Notes under the pieces: generated by a model
What the model saw: the letters and a program-made list of their open reading frames with translations, nothing else
What the model was told of the DNA's origin: nothing
Databases searched by the model: none
Shown: in pieces, positions 10,940 to 21,892 of the stretch
Position numbering within the stretch: the stretch's first letter is position 1
Layout of the letters: every line of letters starts with the position of its first letter
NCBI RefSeq assembly: GCF_028640845.1
Contig: NC_080546.1
Span: forward strand, 21,793,020-21,857,019
Reading direction: 5' to 3'
From: Ahaetulla prasina
Taxonomy: Eukaryota > Chordata > Lepidosauria > Squamata > Colubridae
Length of the DNA stretch: 64,000 bases
Made by a program: the position numbers and the translations under genes

Positions 10940-12420
10940 AGAATAGAATTTAGAATAGAATTTTATTGGCCAAGTGTGATTGGACACACAAGGAATTTGT
11001 CTCAGTGTACATAAAAGAAAAGATACGTTCATCAAGGTACAACATTTACAACACAATTGATGGTCAATATATCAATATAAATCATAAGGATTGCCAGCAA
11101 CAAGTTATAGTAATACAGTCATAAGTGGAAAGAGATTGGTGATGGGAACTATGAAACGATTAATAGTAGTGCAGATTCAGTAAATAGTCTGACAGTGTTG
11201 AGGGAATTATTTGTTTAGCAGAGTGATGGCCTTCGGGAAAAAACTGTTCTTGTGTCTAGTTGTTCTGGTGTGCAGTGCTCTATAGTTTGAGGGTAGGAGT
11301 TGAAACAGTTTATGTCCAGGATGCGAGGGATCTGCAAATATTTTCACGGCCCTCTTCTTGATTCGTGCAGTATACAGGTCCTCAATGGAAGGCAGGTTGG
11401 TAGCAATTATTTTTTCTGCAGTTCTAATTATCCTCTGAAGTCTGTGTTTTTCTTGTTGGGTTGCAGAACCGAACCAGACAGTTATAGAGGTGCAAATGAC
11501 AGACTCAATAATTCCTCTGTAGAACTGAATCAGCAGTTTGAGCTTACTGAGTTGGCGCAGAAAGAACATTCTTTGCTGTCCTTTTTTAATGATGTTTTTG
11601 ACGTTAACTGTCCATTTTAGATCTTGCGATATGATAGAACCCAGAAATTTGAAGGTTTCTACTGTTGATACTGTGTTGTCTAGTATTGTGAGAGGTGGAA
11701 ATATGGAAGGGTTTCTCCTAAAGTCTACCACCATTTCTACGGTTTTGAGTGTGTTCAGTTCCAGATTGTTTTTGTTGCACCATAAGGCTAGTCGTTCGAT
11801 CTCTCGTCTATATGCGGATTCGTCATTGTCTCGAATGAGACCAATCACTGTTGTGTCATCTGCGAACTTCAGTAGCTTAACAGATGGATCATTGGAGATG
11901 CAGTCATTGGTATACAGAGAGAAGTGGGGAGAGCACGCAGCCTTGGGGGCCCCCTGTGCTAATTGTACAGGTATTTGATGTGATCTTGCTTAGCTTCACC
12001 TGCTGCTTCCTGTTTGTTAGGAAGCTTGTGATCCACTTACAAGTCTGTTCCGGTACCTGTAGCTGGTTTAGCTTAGTTAGAAGAATGTCTGGAATGATGG
12101 TATTGAATGCTGAACTAAAGTCTACAAAAAGGACCCTTGCATAGGTCTTTGGAGACTCAAGATGCTGTAGGATGTAGTGCAGAGCCATATTAACAGCATC
12201 ATCTGTTGATCTGTTTGCTCGGTATGCAAATTGCAAGGGGTCTAATAGCAGATCCGTGATGGTTTTCAAGTAGGAAAGCACTAGCCTTTCAAAGATTTTC
12301 ATGACTACAGATGTTAGAGCAACTGGTCTGTAGTCATTCAGTTCCGTGATGGTGGGCTTCTTCGGCACTGGGATGATGGTAAATATCAAGGATGCCAGAT
12401 GTGGGGAGGGATCTTTTAAT
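10940..12420 (-). mobile_element. LINE with reverse transcriptase remnant (LINE-A, copy 1)
   Basis: A 5'-truncated non-LTR retrotransposon in reverse orientation. The left end is an (AATAG)n-type tail plus 3' UTR. Reading leftwards from 12389 on the minus strand, the reverse-transcriptase motifs are motif [11 protein letters not shown], motif [13 protein letters not shown], and the catalytic FADDTTV box near 11855-11870. A C-terminal part follows with FLRQLSKLKL and TRTTRHKNSFFPKAI. The reading is broken in at least one place near 11850-11904. The motif style resembles the Rex1/L2-like branch of the CR1 superfamily. The part right of 11127 belongs to the tandem duplication. Confidence 0.85.
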
Positions 12421-12684
12421 AGAAATATTTCTCAAATACAGATAGATAAGTTATAATGATGGATAGTAAATTTTATATAATCAATAGTAAAGAAAATTAA
12501 AATTTAAAATAAATGTTCATGTTGCTATGAATTAGAAAAAGTTACAATATTTCAACAGCGAGTACATCTAACATTTGAATGTATGAGTCCTTCATAACCT
12601 AAATCTTGACATCTTCCAGAATCCTGGACTGCCGACTCAAAATTCTTAGTCTTATTTGCACTGTTGTTTTCTTTTCCTGTGCAG
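12421..12684 (+). other. Intron segment upstream of exon copy 1, with splice acceptor
   Basis: AT-rich intron ending in a strong pyrimidine tract and acceptor, TTTTCTTTTCCTGTGCAG, at 12684. It differs from the matching part of unit 2 at about three positions, none within the acceptor. Confidence 0.8.
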
Positions 12685-12844
12685 CAAACTTCCTAGACAG
12701 CAGGCCCTTGAGGAATTCTGGGAAAGGAAACATCGATACTAGGAAAGAAGATGGGGGAAGCACAGCAGCTGCTCCTACCCAGAAGAAGCTGTGGTGTCAC
12801 TGTCATCACTACTGTCCTGAAAATTCAAAAAACAACACTTGCAG
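12685..12844 (+). CDS. BMPR1B: BMPR1B first ectodomain exon, copy 1
   Basis: This 160 nt exon encodes the N-terminal part of the mature ligand-binding ectodomain of BMP receptor type 1B (ALK6), a cell-surface serine/threonine kinase receptor for BMP and GDF ligands. It starts in phase 1 and reads (A)NFLDSRPLRNSGKGN, then KKLWCHCHHYCPENSKNNTC, and ends AG so that the next exon's first C completes a Ser codon. The first Cys residues of the three-finger fold and one N-glycosylation sequon (NNT) are here. The acceptor is strong. The donor is the less usual CAG|GTTGGT. At the place of the short-isoform initiator Met (ANFLDNM in mammals) there is AGG, coding Arg, so this exon cannot supply the usual start. 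The apparent start of a longer reading frame at 12606 is a TTG in the intron, not a start codon. A second, identical copy lies at 14846. Confidence 0.93.
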
Positions 12845-12889
12845 GTTGGTGGGGAAATCTTCACACAAATGTGCAATTTACGTAATTTG

Positions 12890-13269
12890 CTGCATCTATG
12901 ATTTAAATTGGTATTTATTTATTTTGTCACAACATCATACAAAAAGATTATATAGTATATAAACATATAAACATATATAGTAAGGAGAAAAGAAAAACAA
13001 TAGGACAGGAACGGTAGGCACGTTTGTGCGCTTATGCACGCCCCTTATGGTCCTCTTAGGAATGGGGTGAGGTCAATAGTAGAAAGTTTTTGGTTAAAGC
13101 TTTTAGGATTATGGGACGAGACCACAGAGTCAGGTAGTGTATTCCAAGCATTAACAACTCTGTTACTGAAGTCATATTTTCTGCAATCACGATTGGAGCG
13201 GTTAACATTAAGTTTAAATCTATTGTTTGCTCTGTATTGTTGCAATTGAAGCTGAAGTAGTCTTCGACA
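12890..13269 (-). mobile_element. LINE-B fragment, copy 1
   Basis: The left end is TATTTATTTATTTTGTCAC. A block with AGGACAGGAACGGTAGGCAC follows, and the minus strand encodes FSNRVVNAWNTLPDSVVSSH. It is a LINE family distinct from LINE-A. Its 3' end also occurs at 61930. It is truncated at 13269 by the duplication junction. Confidence 0.75.
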
Positions 13270-14582
13270 GGAAAGAGATTGGTGATGGGAACTATGAGAA
13301 GATTAATAGTAGTGCAGATTCAGTAAATAGTCTGACAGTGTTGATGGAATTATTTGTTTAGCAGAGTGATGGCCTTCGGGAAAAAACTGTTCTTGTGTCT
13401 AGTTGTTCTGGTGTGCAGTGCTCTATAGCGTCGTTTTGAGGGTAGGAGTTGAAACAGTTTATGTCCAGGATGTGAGGGATCTGTAAATATTTTCACGGCC
13501 CTCTTCTTGATTCGTGCAGTATACAGGTCCTCAATGGAAGGCAGGTTGGTAGCAATTATTTTTTCTGCAGTTCTAATTATCCTCTGAAGTCTGTGTTTTT
13601 CTTGTTGGGTTGCAGAACCGAACCAGACAGTTATAGAGGTGCAAATGACAGACTCAATAATTCCTCTGTAGAACTGGATCAGCAGCTCCTTGGGCAGTTT
13701 GAGCTTACTGAGTTGGCGCAGAAAGAACATTCTTTGTTGTCCTTTTTTAATGATGTTTTTGATGTTAGCTGTCCATTTGAGATCTTGCGATATGATAGAA
13801 CCCAGAAATTTGAAGGTTTCTACTGTTGATACTGTGTTGTCAAGTATTGTGAGAGGTGGAAGTATGGAAGGGTTTCTCCTAAAGTCTACCACCATTTCTA
13901 CGGTTTTGAGTGTGTTCAGTTCCAGATTGTTTTGGTTGCACCATAAGGCTAGTCGTTCGACCTCTCATCTATATGCGGATTCGTCATTGTCTTGAATGAG
14001 ACCAATCACTGTTGTGTCATCTGCGAACTTCAGTAGCTTAACAGATGGATCATTGGAGATGCAGTCATTGGTATACAGAGAGAAGTGGGGAGAGCACACA
14101 GCCTTGGGGGGCCCCTGTGCTAATTGTACAGGTATTTGATGTGATCTTGCTTAGCTTCACCTGCTGCTTCCTGTTTGTTAGGAAGCTTGTGATCCACTTA
14201 CAAGTCTGTTCCGGTACCTGTAGCTGGTTTAGCTTAGTTAGAAGAATGTCTGGAATGATGGTATTGAATGCTGAACTAAAGTCTACAAAAAGGACCCTTG
14301 CATAGGTCTTTGGAGACTCAAGATGCTGTAGGATGTAGTGCAGAGCCATATTAACAGCATCATCTGTTGATCTGTTTGCTCAGTATGCAAATTGCAAGGG
14401 GTCTAACAGCGGATCCGTGATGGTTTTCAAGTAGGAAAGCACTAGCCTTTCAAAGGTTTTCATGACTACAGATGTTAGAGCAACTGGTCTGTAGTCATTC
14501 AGTTCCTTGATGGTGGGCTTCTTCGGCACTGGGATGATGATAAATATCAAGGATGCCAGATGTGGGGAGGGATCTTTTAATA
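13270..14582 (-). mobile_element. LINE-A, copy 2 (within duplication)
   Basis: This is the duplicate of the reverse-transcriptase-bearing LINE at 10940-12420. The motif A and motif B regions are present ([22 protein letters not shown]). A TGA near 13970 interrupts the frame just after the FADD box. The 3' UTR and pentanucleotide tail are missing because the unit starts inside the element. Confidence 0.85.
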
Positions 14583-14845
14583 GAAATATTTCTCAAATAC
14601 AGATAGATAAGTTATAATGATGGATAGTAAATTTTATATAATCAATAGTAAAGAAAATTAAAATTTAAAATAAATGTTCATGTTGCTATGAATTAGAAAA
14701 AGTTACAATATTTCAACAGCGAGTACATCTAACATTTGAATGTATGAGTCCTTCATAACCTAAATCTTGATATCTTCCAGAACCCTGGACTGCTGACTCA
14801 AAATTCTTAGTCTTATTTGCACTGTTGTTTTCTTTTCCTGTGCAG

Positions 14846-15005
14846 CAAACTTCCTAGACAGCAGGCCCTTGAGGAATTCTGGGAAAGGAAACATCGATAC
14901 TAGGAAAGAAGATGGGGGAAGCACAGCAGCTGCTCCTACCCAGAAGAAGCTGTGGTGTCACTGTCATCACTACTGTCCTGAAAATTCAAAAAACAACACT
15001 TGCAG
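14846..15005 (+). CDS. BMPR1B: BMPR1B first ectodomain exon, copy 2
   Basis: All 160 bases are identical to the exon at 12685-12844, with the same acceptor (TTTTCCTGTGCAG) and donor (GTTGGT). Both copies can therefore be spliced in principle. Because 160 is not a multiple of three, joining copy 1 to copy 2 shifts the frame and meets TAG at 14901-14903. Skipping both also breaks the frame into the exon at 23874. Only one copy can be used per transcript, so this is a candidate mutually exclusive exon pair, a redundant exon, or an NMD switch. The AGG in place of the usual initiator ATG is present here too. The apparent start of the reading frame at 14869 is a TTG. Confidence 0.9.
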
Positions 15006-15079
15006 GTTGGTGGGGAAATCTTCACACAAATGTGCAATTTACGTAATTTGCTGCATCTATGATTTAAATTGGTATTTAT

Positions 15080-15630
15080 TTATTTGTCACACAGTATATA
15101 TAAGCATAAGCATGAAATAATTATACAATATATAAGCATATACAGTATATGAGTATGAGTATGTAATAACTATATTAATTGGATATAACGAAAGGAAACA
15201 ATAGACAGGAACGGTAGGCACGTTTGTGCTCTTATGCACGCCCCTTACATACCTCTTAGGAATGGGGTGAGGTCAATGGTAGATAGTTTTGGGTTAAAGC
15301 TTTGGGGATTTTGGGAAGAGACCACAGAGTCAGGTAGTGTATTCCAAGCATTAACAACTCTGTTACTGAAGTCATATTTTCTGCAATCACGATTGGACCG
15401 GTTAACATTAAGCTTAAATCTATTGTGTGCTCGTGTATTGTTGCAATTGAAGCTGAAGTAGTCTTCGACAGGAAGGACATTGTAATTGATGATTCTATGA
15501 GTTAAACTCAGGTCATGTCGAAGACTGCGTAGTTCTAAACTTTCTATACCCAGGATTTCAAGTCTGGTGGCATAAGGTATTTTGTTGTATTCAGAGGAGT
15601 GGAGAACTCTTCTTGTAAATCATGTCCATT
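15080..15630 (-). mobile_element. LINE-B, copy 2, longer
   Basis: Same LINE family as 12890-13269 but extending past the duplication border to about 15630. The tail region differs strongly from copy 1 (repeated ATATAAGCATA and GAGTATGAGTATG units). The minus strand retains LINE coding traces. Confidence 0.75.
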
Positions 15631-17654
15631 TGACTCAAATGCTTTTAAAAGATTAAACCAAATCATGAGAAATGCATCTGTAAATGATTATTAATTTTGC
15701 TACCCAAATAAATTCTGAGATTTTAGGAACAGTAAATAACAGTTGCTAGGAATCATCTGGTAAGGAAAATTTTGTCTAACTGTTGTTTAACTTATGTTCC
15801 TGCTTAACGTATCTGATGGTGGCCTTTGTGCAGGTTCTTTTTTTCTCCTTCTAAGTTCATTTTCCTATTTTGGTATCCTTTCTGGATAATGCTTTTTACA
15901 TTTCTGAAAATACAGAAATATTATAGTCTTGGCAGAAAAAGGAAAACAAATATCTTTCCATATGGGGTTGATTCTGTTAACCTTTTTAACTTTATATTTG
16001 GTATTTGGAGTTAATACTGATTAAGACACGACAAAGTATTAAGTATATTTGTTCTGTGCCAACATATTTTCCTACAAGTCTTAAGCCCAGAGAAACCCAA
16101 GTCATACACAGAGTTCACACTGATTTAAGAGACTGGCTCTTGATAGAATAAGAAGGCAAAATGTACAGTACAAGTACATTTTAGACGCATGTTGTTAACG
16201 TTTTTCATTTAGTAAAGATGATGGTTTGAACGCCTTTCAAGTTGTCCTTCTTTTCTTAACAATACACTTGCTGTCTTGGGTTACTTAAAAAAACCAACAC
16301 CCAATTCTTTGGGTTAAAAAAAAGTCTATTGTTAGAATTACCGTAAATCAAGGAACAAATTTCATAGTTTGCAAATATAGTTTACTCAATATTCTATAGA
16401 GGCAGAATTTAAAACACTTGTAATATTTGACACTTCTTTTACATAATATATGTTTGTACATGTAAACACTCAGTTCTTTCAAAAGACATTAGGATGTCTG
16501 TATTGTTGAATGTGACAATGACTTTCATAAACTCACATTTTCAGGAACTTTTTAAAAAATGTTCCCCGCTGTTTCTAACTTTCTTAAGAAGTTGCCGGCC
16601 TTTGTGTCATAGAAAGTGTAACTTTAGTTATTCCTTTTGTGCAACTTCACACAGATAAGGGCTGTACAGTGAAGAATGCAAACATGAAACATCTAACTGC
16701 AAATATTTACTTGAGTACATAATACACCTCACAGTCTGTCCAAGTGCCACATAGTGAGAGCTGGCAATTTGTATCCTCCTTGGAGAATTTCACAAGAAGG
16801 AGACAAGATTTGTTTAAAGCATTTAATTTCGGCTCAGAATGAAACCCAAAGACTCTGGTATATTTTTTAAGGCTGTGGTGTAGGGTTTCATTGTTACCTT
16901 GCATCACCACAAAGAATATGTAAATACTGTCAACCTACCTGCAGGAGGAGATGGCTGAGTGCACAGGTGTGTCTGTTGGATGGATTAACAAGGACCTTTT
17001 CCTGGGAGAGGTGAAAGCTATTGAAAGCATTTCCTAAACCCGGGCTTGTAAAGGTTATGTTAACCTTCAGCCTTTGGAAACACTAACCATCATCATGTAA
17101 ACGTCCTGCACCTGGGAAGTTCCAAACACACATTTATTTTCCTAGTCCTTTAGGAACAACTTTCTGTAATAAAAACTTGGATTTTATCAAAGCACTCACA
17201 CATCTCTTTAAAAGCATTGAATCGTGAATAATTCCAGCCAAGTGAATGATCAGTTTAGGGAGCTGACCATATTTAAAAACAGCCATGATGCTTATCTGAG
17301 GTGCCGAATTTGAGACATCTTCTTAAAGCTGTAAGTCAGTGATGCTTATAAAAAGTAGCCAACAACAACTGTCTTCACAGAGTTAAGTGTGCTTTTCATC
17401 TTGAAGCAGCTCTATATTTTAAAAAAATTGAAAGGAAAAGAATTTAGGAAATGTTTACATATCCCCATAATTATAAAGGCACTTTTGAGCAAGGAAAAAT
17501 ATATTTATCAATTTTAAAAATGGGCAAGTTTTGTTCTCATAATAAGAAAGAGCACTTGTGTAATTTATTTCTGTCAAAAATGTTTTAGTCACTATCTTTC
17601 TTTTGTTAAAAACAATCTAAATATAAAAAGCACAGATTTAAAATACCTTGCTTC
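15631..17654. other. Intron sequence free of recognised repeats
   Basis: About 2 kb of the intron between the first ectodomain exon and 23874 with no recognised transposon. The stretch at 16900-17200 is less AT-rich than its surroundings. It could include conserved noncoding sequence, but nothing in the single sequence proves that. Confidence 0.45.
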
Positions 17655-17973
17655 TACAGTTAGTCCCCACTTAATGGCTACAACTGAGACAGGAACTTTA
17701 TCATTAAGCGATCGTTAAGTGAAACCTCATGTGACTGTGACATCATTTTCTCTGCACTCATACAGTCAATGTTTAAGCAAGACATCATTTGACAGGAACT
17801 TACGATTTCACTGCCAACTTCATTGATTTGCCTCATTTGAATCCAGCTGTGAAGTGTACAAATAGTGATCAATGACTATGGGATGTGGCAATGTTTGTGG
17901 TAAAGTTACTTTCTCAGCACTATTGTAACTTCAAATGGTCATTAAACAGGGAAGTTGTTAAGCAAGGACTATC
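17655..17973. mobile_element. Mariner-type MITE, old copy
   Basis: The stretch runs from CTACAGTTAGTCCCCACTTA to TTAAGCAAGGACTATCTGCA. It has the repeated 'GTTAAG' spacing and CATGTGACTGTGACATC centre of the family at 24202 and 26365. Confidence 0.7.
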
Positions 17974-18570
17974 TGCATTTGTTTATAAGTTAACAAAAAA
18001 AGTCAAACATAAGTTTTATTTCTTTATTAGTTTGTTTGTATCCCACCTATATTGTTTTTACAAAAGACATATCTACTCCTCCTCTTATTTTTCCCACAGC
18101 AACAATCCTGTGAGTTGGGCTAAGAGTTATTATTTGCTCTTATTAGTCAGTGAGGGGAATGGAAATGATATTTTTTTTAAATGTCATTTTGTATAATCTA
18201 ATTAAATGCTCTGGGATTTGAATCTACTACTTTCATTGATTTATTGAATTGCCCAGTCAAAGACTTAACTGGATCTTCAGGTATTTACAAATAAAAAGAA
18301 AAGTGGTATTTGTGGTGTTTTAAAGAAAAAGGGAAGAGAAAGTACAGTAGATAAATCCAGATTAAATTGAAGATTTTTGTCATCTTAATTGACAAGGGAC
18401 GTTATTTGGTAAAACTCAGAGTGTATATTTTATCAAATCTCAGATTCTGAGCTATTTTACCTACACTATTTTAACCATTTTATACATTTAGTAGATTTAT
18501 ACAGCCATCCATCTCACATAAAGTGACCTTGAGAGGCTTTTCTGAGGTTTTCGCAGGTGTTTGTATGTAG

Positions 18571-18815
18571 GTCTTTGGTTATTGGGTTTTCTCCGCCTAA
18601 AATTGGAAGTGTCTTGGTGACGTTTTGACAAAATCCCATTGTCATCTTCAGATTAGGTGTTTACAGCTTTGTGCTTCTAGGAGAAAGCCTCTCTCCTAGA
18701 AGCACAACCTAGTAAACACCTAATCTGAAGATGACGAATGGGATTTTGTCGAAATGTCACCAAGACACTTCCAATTTTACACGGGAGAAAACCCCAATAA
18801 CCAAAGACCTATATA
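18571..18815. repeat. Palindrome P1 made of two inverted Penelope tails
   Basis: The left arm (18571-18683) and right arm (18693-18812) are reverse complements with a centre at TGTGCTTCTAGGAG / CTCCTAGAAGCACA. Each arm is the tail segment containing AAGACACTTCCAATTTTA, as in the element at 1-1040. Hammerhead-like cores sit at 18725-18758 (+ strand, CTGAAGA, stem, GAAA) and 18620-18651 (- strand, with the first G of GAAA changed). Confidence 0.85.
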
Positions 18816-18831
18816 TATATATATCTATATA

Positions 18832-18920
<89 letters not shown>
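18816..18920. repeat. (TA)n microsatellite between two palindromes
   Basis: About 105 bp of TA repeats, with a few CTA interruptions at the left, separate the Penelope tails of P1 and P2. Confidence 0.95.
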
Positions 18921-18923
<3 letters not shown>

Positions 18924-19776
18924 TCTTTGGTTATTGGGTTTTCTCCGCCTAAAATTGGAAGTGTCTTGGTGACGTTTTGACAAAATCCCATTTGTCATCT
19001 TCAGGAGCAATGTGTGATCGCAGCTGTTTCTTCCTTTTAACTGCTAGTGGGGTTTGAACTGATTGGGTGGGAGCTTGGCTGTGCTCTGATTGGATGGGGT
19101 TTTCTGTGCTCTGATTGGCTGGGGTGTCCTGTGTTGGTGGGGGCTTGGTTGTGCTCAGTCTAGTCTGTGCTGCAGATTTGAGCTGGTGAGCTGCATAGCT
19201 GTTGTTTGGCTTTGTGGTATATACATCTTCATAGTGGGTGTCAGTCTGCTGCATAATGGATTATTTGAAATATAATGTTGCAGCTGCGGTCTGGCTTCTG
19301 GTCCTGGGTGCTTCATGATCAGTGTGGGTTTGGGTCACTGATCATGAAGCCACCAAGACAGCACCCAGCTGCAACATTAGCCATTTCAAACCCTCCAATC
19401 CATTCATGCAGCAGACTGACACCCACTATGAAGATGTAGCAACCACAAATAAACAACAGCTATGCAGCTCACCAGCTCAAATCTGCAGCACAGACTAGAC
19501 TGAGCACAACCAAGCCCCCACCAACACAGGACACAAGCCAATCAGAGCACAGAAAACCCCATCCAATCAGAGCACAGCCAAGCTCCCACCCAATCAGTTC
19601 AAACCCCACTAGCAGTTAAAAGGAAGAAACAGCTGTAGTCACACATTGCTCCCAGAAGCACAAGCTGAAGCCTGAAGATGACGAATGAGACTTCATGAAG
19701 CCGCCAAGACACTTCCAATTTTACGCGGGAGAAAACCCGAATAACCAAAGATCTACATACAAACACCCGCGAAAAC

Positions 19777-19780
<4 letters not shown>
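18921..19780. repeat. Palindrome P2 made of two inverted Penelope tails
   Basis: The left arm (18921-19324, reverse orientation) and right arm (19336-19765, forward) meet at GCTTCATGATCAGTG / CACTGATCATGAAGC with an 11 nt spacer. Both arms contain the longer tail seen at 590-1030, including AGCAGTTAAAAGGAAGAAAC. The arms have diverged by small deletions near the centre. Confidence 0.85.
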
Positions 19781-19785
<5 letters not shown>

Positions 19786-19849
<64 letters not shown>

Positions 19850-19910
19850 AATAATAAAAATAATAAAAAAGATATAAATAAATAATAAAAATAATAAAAA
19901 AAGATATAAA
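19786..19910. repeat. (CA)n(TA)n and AAT-rich microsatellite
   Basis: CA repeats (19787-19831) pass into TA repeats and then an AATAATAAAAA-rich stretch, directly after the Penelope tail. Confidence 0.95.
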
Positions 19911-21890
19911 TAAATAAAAAAAGAAAAGCATAAGGGAATAAAGCAAAAGAAGAGCAGAGCCTCATGATCTGCAGGCCCTGTTAGCCATGATTTCCATCTG
20001 TTCTTTAAACAGGGATAGATCCACCTGTCTGGTATTACTATTTATTTTCTGAAAAAGGCTTTTTGAGATGACACCCAAAGAGGTACCTTTTCAGAAAATC
20101 CTTTTTTATATCTGTTCCAAACTCTTTGGACTGCAGGTCTAACAAAGTGATTCTTAAAATCAACATTTATTTTTACCTTATTGTTTACCTTACCATAAGT
20201 AGGCTTGCTGTCTTAATCGTAGATCATGACTGTCTAATTCAAATAATCTTTTGTTTTAGAGAATCACTCATGCAGATCAAACAGCAGGCATCAAAGTAAA
20301 ATTTCAAATCTAGTAAACTCAAACTTTCTCTTTCTTTAGTATCTTGCAGGTTTATATCTAATTATTGTGGGGGGGGGGGGGAGGTTCCCGTGCCATATAA
20401 ATGTAGAAATATCCTTTTGCCATTGTTGAAATGGACTGTCAGTTGTTAATATTGGTAAATTCTGAAATAAAATAACATCTTTGGTAAAATATTCATCTTA
20501 TTTACATAGAGTCTGTCCAATGAGGATAATTGCAATGTTTAATATCATTCCATGCAACTACAAAATTGTTTTGAAACAATTGAAACAATTTAGAATTTAT
20601 ATTCATCCATATAGCCCCAAAAATGTTTAACCCTTTTCTCTATCTTGAACCCACTTTCTGCTTTTTTCTATGCCCAAAATAAAGAACTTATCTTCTCTGT
20701 CCTATTGCTTTCTTTGTCTATACTACACAGAAGACATGTGACCCAGTAATAAACTGTACATGTTAATTTATACACAAGGAATTTTTTGACACAATGAACT
20801 TCTTTCATATGGATTTTGTAGCCTTCCAAGTGGCTACAAAGCCTTTCTATTTACCATAGATTTCACTATTCTAACTTGGGTGTATTGATTTAGTAGATTT
20901 ATTGCTCTTTAAGAGAGTAATTTCTTGTGCCAAATATACATGTAGGTAGTGTTGTAAGGGCTTCTCAGTTTAGAAGGATTGTGTCTAATTCAAAACAAGT
21001 TTTAAACTGAATTTAGGTCTTACCCACAGACTTCTGAGATAAATGGTATATACATTTCTTCAGGGCATAGTTCCGTTTAAATGTAATCACTAACAAATTA
21101 AACTTCTTTTACTTCAGTGAATATGTGTATTTCTGAAAATTAAAGCAAGGGTTTTTAGCATCTTATAGTTACAAATTATCATACCATATCCAGGAGCTAT
21201 GTGGTATGTTTAAAGAATATGCATATATTGAAATATATGGTATTTAAAAGCTTATACCAGTAGTACTGTATCTGTTGCACTTGGCTAAAATTTCAGTAGC
21301 TTGCAACAGCTGCTCACTTTAGATTCTGCCTCACTCAATCCCAAAGATTCCTATGAAAAAGAGACTGCACAGTTTTCAAAATGTGTCTCCAGGAGGATGA
21401 AGTTTCAATTTGCTTGTTGGGGGTCAGTGCAAAAAAGAAGGGTGAGCTTTGAAAATCTTTGCTTGAAGTGGAAACCAGTTGGTGGAAAAAAGGAGAAAAG
21501 GCATAGAGTGGGGAGTGGGGGGAGGAAAGAAGACAGAGCAAAAAACAGATGGCAGCGAGAGAAGGCGAGAACAAAAGAAAAAAGGTGGATTAAACAGAGA
21601 GAAATGACAGTAATTTTATTGTTTCAAGGTTCTCTGTGTTACTCAAAGTGATTCCATTTGAAAAGGTTCTCTTCGTACCTCTCAGCATGGAGAAGAATCA
21701 TATATGTTGTCCTCTGGGGATCAGAATTGAAAATATTTTGGAGTTTTTTAAAAAACTATCTTCCAAATTCTTTCATCATGATCAACATTTAAGATATTAC
21801 AACTTGTAGAATGGAAACTGGCTAATGATATTGGTTAAACAGCTGCAAAGCCTCTGGGCTATGTCCCCCTTTTTTATTCTGTATTTAAGA
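19911..21890. other. Intron sequence, nothing recognised
   Basis: About 2 kb without a recognised transposon. A run of about 13 G is at 20370-20383. A basic open frame at 21301-21651 has no visible family and no supporting splice sites. Confidence 0.45.
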
Positions 21891-21892
21891 TA

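Larger units (their letters stand above)
11127..13269. repeat. Tandem duplication D1, unit 1 (carries BMPR1B exon copy 1)
   Basis: The unit runs from GGAAAGAGATTGGTGATGGG at 11127 to GTCTTCGACA ending at 13269. It holds the coding part of LINE-A, about 265 bp of intron, a 160 nt BMPR1B exon, and a piece of a second LINE (LINE-B). The next unit starts at 13270 with the same GGAAAGAGATTGG. The left-flank, junction and right-flank sequences share only GGAA and its neighbours, so microhomology-mediated joining is likely. Confidence 0.93.
13270..15474. repeat. Tandem duplication D1, unit 2 (carries BMPR1B exon copy 2)
   Basis: The unit repeats unit 1 from GGAAAGAGATTGG onward, offset 2143 bp at the start and 2161 bp at the exon because of 6 bp and 12 bp indels in the LINE. 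The right border is near 15474, where the sequence continues into the rest of LINE-B instead of rejoining LINE-A. By eye, divergence from unit 1 is about 2% in LINE-A, zero in the exon, and around 10% with indels in LINE-B. Confidence 0.93.

Noticed and set aside
12606..12962. 118-codon reading frame taken as a gene with its own start
   Set aside because: The start is a TTG within the intron and the frame reads through the splice acceptor and donor of the BMPR1B exon; only 12685-12844 is coding.
14869..15120. Apparent start MRNSGKGN in exon copy 2
   Set aside because: The codon is TTG (Leu in the exon), not ATG, so it does not rescue the lost initiator.
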